A DNA stretch of 64,000 nucleotides from Winogradskyella immobilis. GTDB lineage: Bacteria > Bacteroidota > Bacteroidia > Flavobacteriales > Flavobacteriaceae. This document shows, piece after piece, positions 42,253 through 54,077 of the stretch. The stretch spans positions 62,001 through 126,000 of the forward strand of contig NZ_JAIQXX010000003.1 in assembly GCF_021887715.1 (NCBI RefSeq), in the 5' to 3' direction. Within the stretch, counting starts at the first letter, position 1; each line of letters begins with the position of its first letter. The notes beneath the pieces were generated by a model. The model did no database searches, was not told the DNA's origin, and saw only the letters and a list, made by a program, of their open reading frames with translations. A program made the position numbers and the translations under genes.

Positions 42253-43059
42253 ATGGCATCAAGAGTTGTTTTAATTACTGGTGGCTCTTCTGGGATTGGT
42301 AAATCCATAGGAGAGTTTCTTCAAACTAAAGGATATACGGTTTTTGGAACAAGTAGAAATCCTGATAATTATCCAGATAGTAAATTTCCGATTATAGCTT
42401 TAGATGTAACTCTACCTGAGACTATTGATACATGTATTAAAGAGGTTTTAAGCAAAGTGTCTACTATAGATGTATTAATAAATAATGCTGGTGCTGGTAT
42501 AACAGGACCTATTGAAGAAATACCTGAAACAGAAATTAAACGCAATTTTGAAACCAATCTTTTTGGCCCTATAAATGTAATCAAAGCTGTTTTGCCAACG
42601 ATGCGTCAACAAAAATCGGGTTTAGTCATCAATATCACCTCTATAGCTGGTTATATGGGTTTACCTTATCGAGGTATTTATAGTGCTAGTAAAGGCGCAC
42701 TAGAGTTAATTACTGAAGCGTTTAGAATGGAGCTTAAAGCATTTAATATAGAAATGTGTAACCTAGCTCCAGGTGATTTTGCAACTAACATCGCTTCTGG
42801 TCGATATCATGCTCCAGTATTAGAAGATTCTCCTTATAAAACATCTTATGGAGCAACATTAAAAACCATGGATACACATGTAGATTCTGGTGGTGATCCT
42901 AATAAAGTAGCAGAAGATATTTTAAAGATTATAACAACTCAAAAGCCTAAAATTCATTATAAAACAGGCGCTTTTATGCAAAAATTCTCTATTGTTTTAA
43001 AACGAATTTTGCCAGACAAAGTTTATGAGAAACTTTTGATGAATCATTACAACCTGTAA
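42253..43059 (+). CDS. Short-chain dehydrogenase/reductase
   Basis: 268 residues. Cofactor loop GGSSGIGKS at 9-17, TSRNPDN after the second strand (NADP-type Arg), NNAGAGITG, catalytic Ser in NITSIAGYMG, and Tyr/Lys in YSASKGALELI. The C-terminal extension AFMQKFSIVLKRILPDKVYEKLLMNHY is typical of the oxidoreductase group related to steroid or fatty-acyl reductases. Substrate unknown. Confidence 0.88.
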   Translation: MASRVVLITGGSSGIGKSIGEFLQTKGYTVFGTSRNPDNYPDSKFPIIALDVTLPETIDTCIKEVLSKVSTIDVLINNAGAGITGPIEEIPETEIKRNFETNLFGPINVIKAVLPTMRQQKSGLVINITSIAGYMGLPYRGIYSASKGALELITEAFRMELKAFNIEMCNLAPGDFATNIASGRYHAPVLEDSPYKTSYGATLKTMDTHVDSGGDPNKVAEDILKIITTQKPKIHYKTGAFMQKFSIVLKRILPDKVYEKLLMNHYNL

Positions 43060-43107
43060 AAAAAGTGGTACGTTTTTTGTGATTGATAATCAAAAAAATC
43101 ATCAATC

Positions 43108-43518
43108 ATGAAATCAAAATTCACATTTTTATTACCTCTTATTGCCTTTATACTTTTATCTTGTGATGAAGAATTAGAATGCCTCTTTGGTTTAGAACCA
43201 GAGATTAATGAGAAATCGATCTCTAGCGCTGTAGTTAATCAACAATACTTCGATAGAATTACAGCCGAAGTTGATAATGCAGTTAATGACGACTCATTTG
43301 ATTACTTTTTTACGATAACAGGAGATATACCAGAAGGTATCGATGTCATCTTTTTTCCTAGAAGTATTGAGTTTATAGGCGTGCCTGAAGAAACAGGATC
43401 TTTTGACTTTACAGTATTTTTAGCTGTTGAAAAAATAAAGAATGGTCGATTAGACTCTAGTCCAACATGTGAAGATACCGCAAGAACTGATTTTACATTA
43501 TTTGTTACTGACGAATAA
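43108..43518 (+). CDS. Small lipoprotein of unknown function
   Basis: 136 residues. Lipobox with Cys19 (FILLSC) followed directly by DEELEC, an acidic stretch like the surface-export signal. The body (EINEKSISSAVVNQQYFDRI.. GDIPEGIDVIFFPRSIEFIG.. GSFDFTVFLAV) looks like an Ig-type putative-Ig/cadherin-like beta sandwich. No known partner. Transcribed with or after the SDR gene (48-nt gap). Confidence 0.72.
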   Translation: MKSKFTFLLPLIAFILLSCDEELECLFGLEPEINEKSISSAVVNQQYFDRITAEVDNAVNDDSFDYFFTITGDIPEGIDVIFFPRSIEFIGVPEETGSFDFTVFLAVEKIKNGRLDSSPTCEDTARTDFTLFVTDE

Positions 43519-43677
43519 GTCTTGAGTGTCTATTGAATATATGTTGACTAAAAGTTAATTTCTTTTTTAAACAAGATGAAATTTATAGGAGCTTATTGTT
43601 GTAAATTCGCAGTGAAATAACACAACAATTTAAACTATAAATTCCCTTATTCAAGGGGAAACAAAAACAAATTTTCT

Positions 43678-44331
43678 ATGAAATTTTTTATTGATACAGC
43701 AAACCTCGATCAGATTAAAGAAGCTCAAGATATGGGTATTTTAGATGGGGTAACTACTAATCCATCTTTAATGGCTAAAGAAGGTATTACAGGTACAGAT
43801 AATATAATGAAACATTATGTAGACATCTGTAATATTGTGGATGGAGATGTTTCAGCTGAAGTGATCGCTACCGATTTTGACGGTATGGTACGAGAAGGCG
43901 AAGCTCTAGCAGAATTACATGACCAAATTGTTGTAAAATTACCAATGATTAAAGATGGAGTAAAAGCCTGTAAATATTTTAGTGATAGAGGAATAAAAAC
44001 GAATGTTACTCTGGTGTTTTCTCCAGGTCAAGCTCTCTTAGCAGCTAAAGCTGGCGCAACGTATGTATCTCCTTTTATTGGACGTTTAGATGATATTTCT
44101 ACAGATGGATTAAACCTTATCGCAGAGATCCGTCACATCTACGATAATTATGCGTTTGATACTGAAATTTTAGCAGCATCTGTGCGTCATACCATGCATG
44201 TTATAGATTGTGCTAAACTAGGAGCAGATGTAATGACAGGACCTTTAAGTTCTATTTCGGGATTACTAAAACATCCACTTACAGATATAGGCTTAGAAAA
44301 GTTTTTAGCAGATTATAAAAAAGGGAACTAA
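43678..44331 (+). CDS. fsa: Transaldolase-like fructose-6-phosphate aldolase
   Basis: 217 residues, the short TalC/MipB/FSA subfamily. Motifs: [36 protein letters not shown] and Schiff-base Lys87 in [32 protein letters not shown] and the C-terminal KFLADYKKG complete the barrel. In this subfamily either transaldolase or fructose-6-phosphate aldolase activity occurs, and sequence alone does not decide between them. A possible promoter box TAAATTCG lies at about 43602. Confidence 0.93.
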   Translation: MKFFIDTANLDQIKEAQDMGILDGVTTNPSLMAKEGITGTDNIMKHYVDICNIVDGDVSAEVIATDFDGMVREGEALAELHDQIVVKLPMIKDGVKACKYFSDRGIKTNVTLVFSPGQALLAAKAGATYVSPFIGRLDDISTDGLNLIAEIRHIYDNYAFDTEILAASVRHTMHVIDCAKLGADVMTGPLSSISGLLKHPLTDIGLEKFLADYKKGN

Positions 44332-44358
44332 AAGTATTAGAAGAAAAATAATAAACTT

Positions 44359-44390
44359 AAAAAGGATTTATTTAATAGATCCTTTTTTTT
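44359..44390. terminator. Bidirectional terminator between fsa and TlpA-like gene
   Basis: Stem AAAGGAT / ATCCTTT with 11-nt loop, As on the left and eight Ts on the right. It overlaps the last codons of the minus-strand gene at 44368. Confidence 0.75.
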
Positions 44391-45810
44391 GTATCACATC
44401 TTTTAGTGTTATTTCAAAGTCATCACTAAAAATATTAACATTAGGGTGAATAATGTTAGCATTTCTATCAACAATAATTACTTTATAGAGATAATCAACA
44501 GCTAAAGTTTCTCTTGCTTCTGTTGGACTTTTAAAGCGATATTCGTTATCTAAATCAAACTTGTACTGGTTTAAAGTTTCTTTCCAATAACTTGCAGAAT
44601 TATCATTGATATTAATAGACATAAATGCAATTTGCGGAAACTTATCTTTTAATTTATTTACTCGATAATGACTATTTCTATAATGCCTTTTTGCATTTGA
44701 AGACCAAAAATAAATCAATGTGGGTTTATTGACAACATCAGCAATGGCGTATTCTTCATTATTTACATTGATAATACTTAAATCAGGTAAACCTTTTCCT
44801 GGTTTAAGGTTATCCATAGAAGCCACAAGACTATTCATAGATTTTATATGATTTTCGTTTGTAGTTCTAGATAAATAATAAGCCATAATATCATTAATGT
44901 CTTCTTCGCTATTAGAATTATTTATAAACTCTCTAGTTTTATTCCTTAAGAGATTATTCTTAATAAATTTATTAGAGACTAGGCTATCTATTAAATTTAA
45001 TTTCGCCTTATTATAGTAGATTTCATGCCTGTTAAATGCACTATGATAATTTTTATTATGGTAATATGGAATAAGCGCAATATTATCAAAGTGTGAGGAT
45101 AAAAAGCGATTATAAGAAAGGAAGTTTCTTAAATGGGCAGCATCATAATCTACATCGTTTCTGAAGCTGTAAAAACTTTTAGGTAAATCTTTTACATGTA
45201 CCATTTTATTAGCTCCGAAATAGATAAACGGATAGATTTCTTTATCAGCATAATTATGGTAATTGATATTGCCTTCTATAATAGATTTAGCATATTCAGA
45301 AATTGGCTTTTTTTCAAGAAAACGACTAAAGTGTTGTAACTCTTTTTCATGCCTTTTATTTATGAAAGTTTCAAAAAATTCAGGTTCTTTTTTACTATGC
45401 TTTACAAGACGTCTACTTTCTTTTTCATTACTTAAGAAAGTCTTTATTAAATAATTATTTTTTCTAGCACCATTTCCTGTAAATACTAAGGATTCATCAA
45501 AATCATAAGTATTTAGACGAAGCATAATACTATCTCCTGGTTCTAAAATAACCAATTGAAATTCACCACCATGTCTAAAAGAATATACACCAGTTTTTAG
45601 GTCCGATAGTTTATATATAAACCGACGATTATCATCTAGCATTAATGTATCACTAATCCCTAGCTCACGATTAAAAAGAATGACTTTATTCTCTTTAGGG
45701 TTAATAATTTCACCACCAAAATAAGCGTCGTCATTACTTTTGCTTAAAGGATTGTTTTTACAACCTATAAAACTTATAAAAATTAATAGATATATTAATA
45801 AAGATTTCAC
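44368..45810 (-). CDS. TlpA-like thioredoxin-fold lipoprotein without active-site cysteines
   Basis: 480 residues. Lipobox (FISFIGC, Cys17). A beta-rich DUF4369-like N-terminal domain, a helical middle, and a C-terminal thioredoxin fold starting near 338 (KGLPDLSIINVNNEEYAIADVVNKPTLIYFWSS). Where the reductase at 15933 has WCGPC, this protein has WSSNAKRHYR, so it cannot do thiol chemistry in the usual way. Such cysteine-free relatives recur in Bacteroidota and probably bind or scaffold. Its function is unknown. Confidence 0.8.
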   Translation of the reverse strand: MKSLLIYLLIFISFIGCKNNPLSKSNDDAYFGGEIINPKENKVILFNRELGISDTLMLDDNRRFIYKLSDLKTGVYSFRHGGEFQLVILEPGDSIMLRLNTYDFDESLVFTGNGARKNNYLIKTFLSNEKESRRLVKHSKKEPEFFETFINKRHEKELQHFSRFLEKKPISEYAKSIIEGNINYHNYADKEIYPFIYFGANKMVHVKDLPKSFYSFRNDVDYDAAHLRNFLSYNRFLSSHFDNIALIPYYHNKNYHSAFNRHEIYYNKAKLNLIDSLVSNKFIKNNLLRNKTREFINNSNSEEDINDIMAYYLSRTTNENHIKSMNSLVASMDNLKPGKGLPDLSIINVNNEEYAIADVVNKPTLIYFWSSNAKRHYRNSHYRVNKLKDKFPQIAFMSININDNSASYWKETLNQYKFDLDNEYRFKSPTEARETLAVDYLYKVIIVDRNANIIHPNVNIFSDDFEITLKDVIQKKGSIK

Positions 45811-45915
45811 CTCTTTGATGATTATTTTTTATGGCGTTAAAAACAAAAATATGTTTTGAAGTCTTAATGTCTTGTTAATACCAAGTTAAATATTACTATC
45901 ATTGGTATTTATTTC

Positions 45916-45943
45916 TTGTAATCATTAGAATTTTCTACTTTTG
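45916..45943 (+). promoter_or_regulatory. Promoter of the ABC-F gene
   Basis: TTG at 45916-45918, 17-nt spacer, TACTTTTG at 45936-45943, followed by a leader of about 50 nt to the ATG at 45999. Confidence 0.6.
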
Positions 45944-45995
45944 CAATCTCAAAAAATCAGCATGTATAGCTGTTGAGATATAACTAAAATAATAA

Positions 45996-47624
<1,629 letters not shown>

Positions 47625-47649
47625 TTTATAGTGATAAAAATTTGAAGCT

Positions 47650-47892
47650 TTATTCAGAAATTTCCATTTCAGCTCTAACACGTTCTACAACATCTATGGC
47701 TTTGTTTAATTCTTCGTTATTTACGTATACTTCTTGGTAGCCACTATTTAAGGTGTCTTGGCCACCCAAACGCTGAGATTCTCCTTCATCCTTAATAATA
47801 GGGATAATACCAATAGCTTCTAGCCCATTTTTAATTCGTGTAACTAAAATGAAATTACCATCGTATACTTTTACATATTCTGTTGTGCTCAT
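47650..47892 (-). CDS. DUF2007 small protein (putative signal-transducing protein)
   Basis: 80 residues with the DUF2007 pattern: YVKVYDGNFILVTRIKNGLEAIGIIPIIKDEGESQRLGG.. YQEVYVNNEELNKAIDVVE. This ferredoxin-like domain, related to the PII-like fold, is found widely in Bacteroidota with no established role. Convergent with the ABC-F gene. The 220 nt upstream (47893-48112) hold no recognisable feature beyond AT-rich DNA. Confidence 0.82.
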   Translation of the reverse strand: MSTTEYVKVYDGNFILVTRIKNGLEAIGIIPIIKDEGESQRLGGQDTLNSGYQEVYVNNEELNKAIDVVERVRAEMEISE

Positions 47893-48112
47893 AACTATAG
47901 GTGTTAAAATTCCATAATAAGTTACAAAATTTTATTGAGATTATTGCTATATATGTAATAATATTTATTCAACATAACTATCAAAATAAATAAGTCTATA
48001 AATTTTAACTATTAAAAGATTAATTAAAAAAATATTAATGCTTTAGGGATGGCTTACTAAATACTTAATTTTATGCATTCAAAAATTATAAATCAATAAA
48101 TAATATAATATC

Positions 48113-50308
48113 ATGGATCATAGTAATGGAGGCGATATAAGCCAATGCCCATATTTTAATGGGACGCAAAAGAAGTCTGCTGGTGGAGGTACGAGTAACC
48201 GAGATTGGTGGCCTAACGAATTAAAATTAAATATTCTTCGTCAAAATGCATCAAAAAATAACCCAATGGGTGATGATTTTGATTATGCGAAAGCATTTAA
48301 TAGTGTTGATTTTACAGAACTTAAAAAGGATGTTATCGCATTAATGACAGATTCTCAAGATTGGTGGCCAGCAGATTACGGACATTATGGTGGATTTATG
48401 ATTCGTATGGCTTGGCATAGTGCAGGTACATATAGAGTAGGAGATGGACGTGGTGGTGCAGGATCTGGGACACACCGTTTTGCTCCTTTAAATAGTTGGC
48501 CAGATAATGGTAACTTAGATAAAGCACGTTTACTACTGTGGCCAGTTAAAAAGAAATACGGGAATAAAATTTCTTGGGCAGATTTAATGATTCTTGCTGG
48601 TAACTGTGTATTAGAATCTATGGGCTTCCCAACATTTGGTTTCGCAGGTGGTCGTGAAGACGTTTGGGAACCAGAACAAGATATTTATTGGGGTTCTGAA
48701 ACAGGTTGGTTAGATAATGATGATCGTTATGATACTAGCGATGGTGATTTAGAAGGACATTTAGGAGCAGTACATATGGGATTAATCTATGTCAATCCTG
48801 AAGGACCAAATGGAAATCCAGATCCATTAAAATCTGCACATGATATTAGAATGACTTTTGGACGTATGGCAATGAATGATGAAGAAACGGTTGCTTTAGT
48901 AGCTGGAGGACATACATTCGGTAAAGCACATGGTGCTGCTGATCCAGATAAATATGTTGGAGCAGAACCACACGGCGCTTCAATAGAAGAAATGAGTACA
49001 GGTTGGAAAAACACATATAAATCAGGAGTTTTAGATGATGCAATTACAAGTGGTATTGAAGGTCCTTGGACACCAAACCCGACACAATGGGATGATTCTT
49101 TTTTCGATGTATTATTAAACAACGAATGGGAATTGACTAAGAGTCCTGCTGGTGCACACCAATGGACACCAACAGCAGCTTCTAATGCGCCAATGGCTCC
49201 TACTGCTGGAGGAACAGGAGAGCAAGCTTTGATGATGACTACGGCTGATATGGCATTAAAGGTAGATCCAGGATTTTTAGAAATTTCTAAGCGTTTCCAT
49301 GAGAATCATAAGGCTTTTGAAGATGCTTTTGCAAGAGCTTGGTACAAGTTAACGCATAGAGACATGGGACCTATTCAACGTTATTTAGGTCCAGAAGTTC
49401 CTAGTGAAGAATTAATTTGGCAAGATCCAATCCCAACAGTAGATTATGCACTAAGTGATAACGATATTGACACGTTAAAGAAATTGATTTTAGCATCTGG
49501 ATTATCAATATCTGATTTAGTAAGAACAGCTTGGGCTTCAGCATCTACATTTAGAGGATCAGACAAGCGTGGTGGAGCAAACGGTGGTCGTTTAAGATTA
49601 GAACCACAACGTAGCTGGGAAGCGAATAACCCTAAGGAATTAGAACGTATCTTAAATGTATATGAAGGCATTCAAAATACATTTAGCGGTACAATTTCTA
49701 TGGCAGATTTAATTGTATTAGCTGGTGTTGCTGGTATAGAAGAAGCTGCTAGAAATGCAGGACATAGTGTATCAGTACCTTTTACGCAAGGAAGAGGCGA
49801 TGCATCTCAAGAACAAACAGATTTAGAATCTTTTAATCACTTACAACCTTTAGCTGATGGGTTTAGAAACTATTTAAAAGCGGGTATAAAATTATCAGCT
49901 GAAGAGTTACTAATTGATCGTGCTAATTTATTGACACTTTCTATCCCAGAAATGACAGTATTAGTAGGTGGATTAAGAGTATTAGGAACTAATTTTGATG
50001 GTTCTAATCACGGAGTCTTTACAGACAATGTAGGAGCGCTTTCTAATGATTTCTTTGCAAATATTTTAGATTTCACATATACATGGAGTGCAACTTCAGA
50101 CGATGATACTTTATTTGAAGGTAGAGATCGTAGAACAGGTGCTGTTAAATTTACAGGAACAAGAGCAGATTTAATTTTTGGCTCTAATACAGAATTAAGA
50201 GCTGTAGCTGAAGTTTATGGTGCAAACGACGGCCAAGAACGTTTTGTAAATGACTTTATTGCTGCTTGGAATAAAGTGATGAATTTAGATCGTTTTGATT
50301 TAAATTAA
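48113..50308 (+). CDS. katG: Catalase-peroxidase
   Basis: 731 residues, normal length, two peroxidase-like halves of which only the first binds haem. Distal Arg98, Trp101 and His102 ([11 protein letters not shown]), proximal His267 ([12 protein letters not shown]). Tyr226 (GLIYVNPEG) and Met252 (FGRMAMND) complete the Met-Tyr-Trp adduct needed for catalase activity. It detoxifies peroxide. No signal peptide, so cytoplasmic. An ankyrin-repeat gene follows on the same strand beyond a terminator hairpin. Confidence 0.97.
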   Translation: MDHSNGGDISQCPYFNGTQKKSAGGGTSNRDWWPNELKLNILRQNASKNNPMGDDFDYAKAFNSVDFTELKKDVIALMTDSQDWWPADYGHYGGFMIRMAWHSAGTYRVGDGRGGAGSGTHRFAPLNSWPDNGNLDKARLLLWPVKKKYGNKISWADLMILAGNCVLESMGFPTFGFAGGREDVWEPEQDIYWGSETGWLDNDDRYDTSDGDLEGHLGAVHMGLIYVNPEGPNGNPDPLKSAHDIRMTFGRMAMNDEETVALVAGGHTFGKAHGAADPDKYVGAEPHGASIEEMSTGWKNTYKSGVLDDAITSGIEGPWTPNPTQWDDSFFDVLLNNEWELTKSPAGAHQWTPTAASNAPMAPTAGGTGEQALMMTTADMALKVDPGFLEISKRFHENHKAFEDAFARAWYKLTHRDMGPIQRYLGPEVPSEELIWQDPIPTVDYALSDNDIDTLKKLILASGLSISDLVRTAWASASTFRGSDKRGGANGGRLRLEPQRSWEANNPKELERILNVYEGIQNTFSGTISMADLIVLAGVAGIEEAARNAGHSVSVPFTQGRGDASQEQTDLESFNHLQPLADGFRNYLKAGIKLSAEELLIDRANLLTLSIPEMTVLVGGLRVLGTNFDGSNHGVFTDNVGALSNDFFANILDFTYTWSATSDDDTLFEGRDRRTGAVKFTGTRADLIFGSNTELRAVAEVYGANDGQERFVNDFIAAWNKVMNLDRFDLN

Positions 50309-50324
50309 TGATAAATAAATTATG

Positions 50325-50366
50325 AAAAAGAGGAATACGTTCAATATGTAACGTGTTCCTTTTTTA
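50325..50366 (+). terminator. Terminator after katG
   Basis: Stem GGAATACGTT / AACGTGTTCC (one G-T pair) extended by AAAAAG/TTTTT, loop CAATATGT, then Ts. It lies between katG and the ankyrin gene and may attenuate rather than fully block read-through. Confidence 0.8.
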
Positions 50367-50381
50367 TTTTAAACACATATT

Positions 50382-50852
50382 ATGAATGCAACAGAACTCT
50401 TTTTTAATGCCATTCAAACTGGTAATGTCGCTAATGTAAAAGCACAACTACAGCACAATCCAGATTTGGTAAATGCAAAAGATGCAAGAGGTTTTACTCC
50501 ATTAATTTTTGCAACGTATTTTGATAATGAAGCTATAGCTAAAATATTGATAGAACACAATGCACCTATAGATGCAAAAGACGCATCAGGTAATACCGCA
50601 CTTATAGGAGTGTCTTTTAAAGGTAATGAAGCCATAATGCAGTATTTGTTAGAAAACGATGCAGATATTAATGCTAAAAATAATAATGGAGTTACTCCAT
50701 TGATTTTTGCAGCAATGTATAATAAAGTAAATAGCGTTAAGCTATTACTAGAACATAATGCAGATGCCACTATTATAGATAATGATGGCAAAATGGCTAT
50801 AGATTATGCTGAAGCAAAAGAGTTAAATGAGGTTATTGAGTTATTGAAATAA
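50382..50852 (+). CDS. Ankyrin-repeat protein paired with katG
   Basis: 156 residues made of about four ankyrin repeats (GFTPLIFATYFDNEAIAKILIEHNAPIDAKD, GNTALIGVSFKGNEAIMQYLLENDADINAKN, GVTPLIFAAMYNKVNSVKLLLEHNADATIID). No signal peptide. In several bacteria a small ankyrin protein encoded beside a catalase is needed for full catalase activity (the AnkB/KatB pair in Pseudomonas), so a KatG-assisting role is a sensible inference. The gap from katG is 73 nt with a terminator in it. Confidence 0.87.
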   Translation: MNATELFFNAIQTGNVANVKAQLQHNPDLVNAKDARGFTPLIFATYFDNEAIAKILIEHNAPIDAKDASGNTALIGVSFKGNEAIMQYLLENDADINAKNNNGVTPLIFAAMYNKVNSVKLLLEHNADATIIDNDGKMAIDYAEAKELNEVIELLK

Positions 50853-50857
50853 TAACA

Positions 50858-51463
50858 TTAATCACCAGGTTTATTACTAATAGTTACCTTATTTATTTTA
50901 GGTTGAAGAATCCATACTCCAATGAAATAAAACCATACTAAAAAGAAATCTCCAGCAAAATCGATAAAGCTTACTCTCCTTTTTAATTCAACTGTTTTTA
51001 TTGTTTTAGCTACATAATATATGGTATGAAATATACAGAACATTGAAAATAAATGTAAAGGAATAATTATGGTTACTATCCATACGCCAGATCCATTCAA
51101 AATGTTGCTAAACAAACCTAACAAGTAAATCATTGAAAATAGAATATATACTAGAGGAATAAAGAAAAAGAATTTAAACCTTTTTATGTTCACTTTTATT
51201 TCAGATGGAATCATTTGATTTAAGCCGATGACAATTGACCAAAACCAACCGAATAGAACTAAAATTGAAAAAATAATTATTAGAGGAAAGAAACTAAAAA
51301 GGAAGATTGTACTGATAGAAGCGGAACTAGAGTGTATATTAGTTTCTATAACAAGTAAAATTATCATAACCAATTGAAAGATAACTGGTATTCCTAGAAA
51401 AAGAAGAAACAGAGACCAATGTTTAGCCTTTAGAAAGAAACGTACCATATACCATATAATCAA
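50858..51463 (-). CDS. Multi-pass membrane protein of unknown function
   Basis: 201 residues; the start could also be the ATG five codons downstream. Hydrophobic segments are apparent near 18-40, 50-80, 100-120, 125-150 and 172-192. No motif recognised. It begins 10 nt after the NhaC stop codon, so it is co-transcribed with the antiporter. Confidence 0.6.
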   Translation of the reverse strand: MIIWYMVRFFLKAKHWSLFLLFLGIPVIFQLVMIILLVIETNIHSSSASISTIFLFSFFPLIIIFSILVLFGWFWSIVIGLNQMIPSEIKVNIKRFKFFFFIPLVYILFSMIYLLGLFSNILNGSGVWIVTIIIPLHLFSMFCIFHTIYYVAKTIKTVELKRRVSFIDFAGDFFLVWFYFIGVWILQPKINKVTISNKPGD

Positions 51464-51473
51464 TTAGTGAGTT

Positions 51474-52943
51474 TTATCTCTTAATCAACTGCCTAATCTT
51501 AATATTTAGAGCAGCGAATAATAGTGTTGTGAAAGGACTTAGCCAATTAAAAATAGCATATAAGAAATATTCGCCAACTCCAACACCGAGTACACTACTT
51601 TGGTAAGCTCCACAAGTGTTCCATGGAATAAGTACAGAGGTTACTGTGCCAGAATCTTCAAGTGTACGACTTAAGTTTTCAGGTGCAAGTCCTTTATCTT
51701 CATACGCTTTTTTAAACATTTTCCCAGGAATAACGATGGCTAAATATTGATCTGAAGCAATAGTATTTAATCCTAAACAACTAATAACTGTACTTGCAAA
51801 TAACCCAAAAACAGTTGAGGCAAAAGACAGTAATGCTTTTGTGATTCGTGCTAATGCACCAATACCATCCATAACACCTCCAAAAACCATAGCGCATGTG
51901 ATGAGGTATATCGTCCAAAGCATACCTTGCATTCCGCCAGCAGAAAACAACTCATTTAGCGCTTCATTATCTGTAGCGACACTTGTGTCAGTGAATATAG
52001 CATTAGTAATAGCTGAAACACTAGAATCAGATATAGTAGCAATAACGTCTGCTTGAAAAATAACAGCAAAAATAGCGGCTAGAATAACTCCAGAGGTTAA
52101 AGCTATTAGGGGTTTTGTTTTTAATAGAATTAATACAATAACAGTTACAGGAACAAGAAACAACCAAGGCGATATATTAAATGTATTATCTATAGATGCT
52201 AATAAATTACTGATATCAGTAGAGCCTGTTGGTTCTATGCTAGCACTAATAATTCCGAAAACAATTAAAGTTATAATAATAGTAGGTACTGTAGTCAATG
52301 CCATATATTTAATGTGTGTAAACAAATCGGTGCCAGCCATTGCAGGTGCTAAATTTGTAGTGTCACTTAATGGCGACATTTTATCTCCAAAATACGCTCC
52401 AGAAATTACAGCTCCAGCAATCATACCTGGCGAAATACCTAAAGCAGTACCAATACCAACTAAAGCAATACCTACAGTAGCAGATGTGGTCCAAGAGCTT
52501 CCTGTAGCAATAGAAATAACAGCGGCAATAATTACTGACGCAGGCAAAAATATTTCAGGACTTAATACCTGTAAACCATAATAAACCATGGCAGGAATAA
52601 CACCGCTAATTAACCAAGTGCCAGCCAAAGCACCGACTAAAAACAAAATCATTATCGGAATAAAAACACTTTTAAGGTTTTCCCATACTTCAGAAATCAT
52701 AATGCCTAGCGTTACTTTGTTATAAAAGCCAACAAGCGCTGCAAAACCACCTCCCATTAATAAAATAATTTGATTGGTATAACCACCAAACCATTCTTGA
52801 TCTTCAGTAAAAAAAATATTATAGGCCAATAAACCCATTAGTAATACAACAGGAATTAGTGCTTCAATTAAACTTAATTCTTTATTGTTAATAATCTTTT
52901 GATCATCAATATCAATTTTTGAGATGTTATTATCGTCTTGCAT
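51474..52943 (-). CDS. nhaC: Na+/H+ antiporter, NhaC family
   Basis: 489 residues with about 11-12 membrane helices. NhaC features: SLIEALIPVVLLMGLLAYNI at the N-terminus, ATGSSWTTSATVGIALVGIG, GAVISGAYFGDKMSPLSDTTNLAPAMAG, and the C-terminal GLNTIASDQYLAIVIPGKMF with SRTLEDSGTVTSVLIPWNTCGAY. It exchanges sodium for protons at the inner membrane, fitting a marine organism. It leads a two-gene operon with the membrane protein downstream. Confidence 0.92.
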   Translation of the reverse strand: MQDDNNISKIDIDDQKIINNKELSLIEALIPVVLLMGLLAYNIFFTEDQEWFGGYTNQIILLMGGGFAALVGFYNKVTLGIMISEVWENLKSVFIPIMILFLVGALAGTWLISGVIPAMVYYGLQVLSPEIFLPASVIIAAVISIATGSSWTTSATVGIALVGIGTALGISPGMIAGAVISGAYFGDKMSPLSDTTNLAPAMAGTDLFTHIKYMALTTVPTIIITLIVFGIISASIEPTGSTDISNLLASIDNTFNISPWLFLVPVTVIVLILLKTKPLIALTSGVILAAIFAVIFQADVIATISDSSVSAITNAIFTDTSVATDNEALNELFSAGGMQGMLWTIYLITCAMVFGGVMDGIGALARITKALLSFASTVFGLFASTVISCLGLNTIASDQYLAIVIPGKMFKKAYEDKGLAPENLSRTLEDSGTVTSVLIPWNTCGAYQSSVLGVGVGEYFLYAIFNWLSPFTTLLFAALNIKIRQLIKR

Positions 52944-53029
52944 CTTAGCTATTTTAGTGTTGTAATGTTACGATTTTGAATCACCATTTGCAAATCGTTT
53001 CAGTTGCTTACTTTTGTTATTCTAAATTT

Positions 53030-54067
53030 ATGGATTCACTTACTCAAATCGTTTTAGGTGCTGCTTGTGGAGAAGCAGTATTAGGAAAGAAAATAGGAAA
53101 CAAAGCTTTGCTCTTTGGTGCTGTTGGTGGTACATTACCAGATTTAGATGTCTTTATTGGTCCATGGTTGTACAGTAACGAAATACAAGCTATGGCTTTT
53201 CATAGGGGTTTTATACACTCTATTCTGTTTTCAATATTAGGAGCTTTCCTCTTTGGTTGGTTAACCCATAAACTGTATGATAAAGGGAAGCGCTTTGGCA
53301 CGACAACATTAAAAGATTGGAGGTTACTATTTTTCTGGTCGTTGCTTACACATCCTATTTTAGATTGTTTTACACCTTATGGGACACAATTGTTTTATCC
53401 GTTTACAGATTACCGGGTTGCATTTAATACCATTTCGGTAGCAGATCCTTTATATACAATTCCATTTTTAATTGGTTTAATTGTAATACTATTTTATAAA
53501 CGTCAGAATTCTAAACGTCGATTATGGCTAAAAATAGGAATAGGTATAAGTTCTGCTTATATGCTATTTACAATAGCAAATAAGATTTATATCAATCATA
53601 TTTTTAAAGCTTCTTTAAAAGTCAATGATATAACCTATTTGCGCTATCGAAGTCAGCCTACAATTTTAAATAACATTCTTTGGTATGGAGTGGCAGAAAC
53701 AGAAACCGAATATTATTTAGGCTTTTATTCGCTTTTAGATAAGAGCAATAGAATTACGGATTGGAAAATTATTAAAAAAGATACGATTGATTTAGTACCA
53801 ATAAAGGATAAAGATTTAGCCACTTTAGCATGGTTTAGTAATGATTATTACAAAGTAAGACTAACAGATATTAAAGGAGAATATACCTATAGCGATTTGC
53901 GCTATCCATTATTAGACCCTGAAGATTCTGAAAGTTCTCTTTTTACCTTTAAGATTTTTAAAAAGAATGAGCGTTGGGATATGAAAAATAGTGGGCCAGA
54001 CTTTGAAGAAGGTACTACAATCTCTGATGTATTTGGACCGATGCTAAAACGATTAAAAGGAAAATAA
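53030..54067 (+). CDS. YdjM-type membrane-bound metal-dependent hydrolase
   Basis: 345 residues from MDSLTQIVLGAACGEAVLGKKIGNKALLFGAVGGTLPDLDVF (ATG at 53030). The upstream extension to 52976 is not credible. Family motifs: two Asp in LPDLD, His in FHRGFIHS, and THPILDCFTPYG. Membrane helices at about 75-95, 105-125 and 145-190. The C-terminal 150 residues (from about 185) are soluble. The family is described as metal-dependent hydrolase/LexA-regulated membrane protein; its substrate is unknown. Confidence 0.86.
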   Translation: MDSLTQIVLGAACGEAVLGKKIGNKALLFGAVGGTLPDLDVFIGPWLYSNEIQAMAFHRGFIHSILFSILGAFLFGWLTHKLYDKGKRFGTTTLKDWRLLFFWSLLTHPILDCFTPYGTQLFYPFTDYRVAFNTISVADPLYTIPFLIGLIVILFYKRQNSKRRLWLKIGIGISSAYMLFTIANKIYINHIFKASLKVNDITYLRYRSQPTILNNILWYGVAETETEYYLGFYSLLDKSNRITDWKIIKKDTIDLVPIKDKDLATLAWFSNDYYKVRLTDIKGEYTYSDLRYPLLDPEDSESSLFTFKIFKKNERWDMKNSGPDFEEGTTISDVFGPMLKRLKGK

Positions 54068-54077
54068 TTATAGTTTT

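Noticed and set aside
42075-42308. 77-aa minus-strand frame
   Set aside because: It covers the SRP RNA gene and the start of the SDR gene on the other strand.
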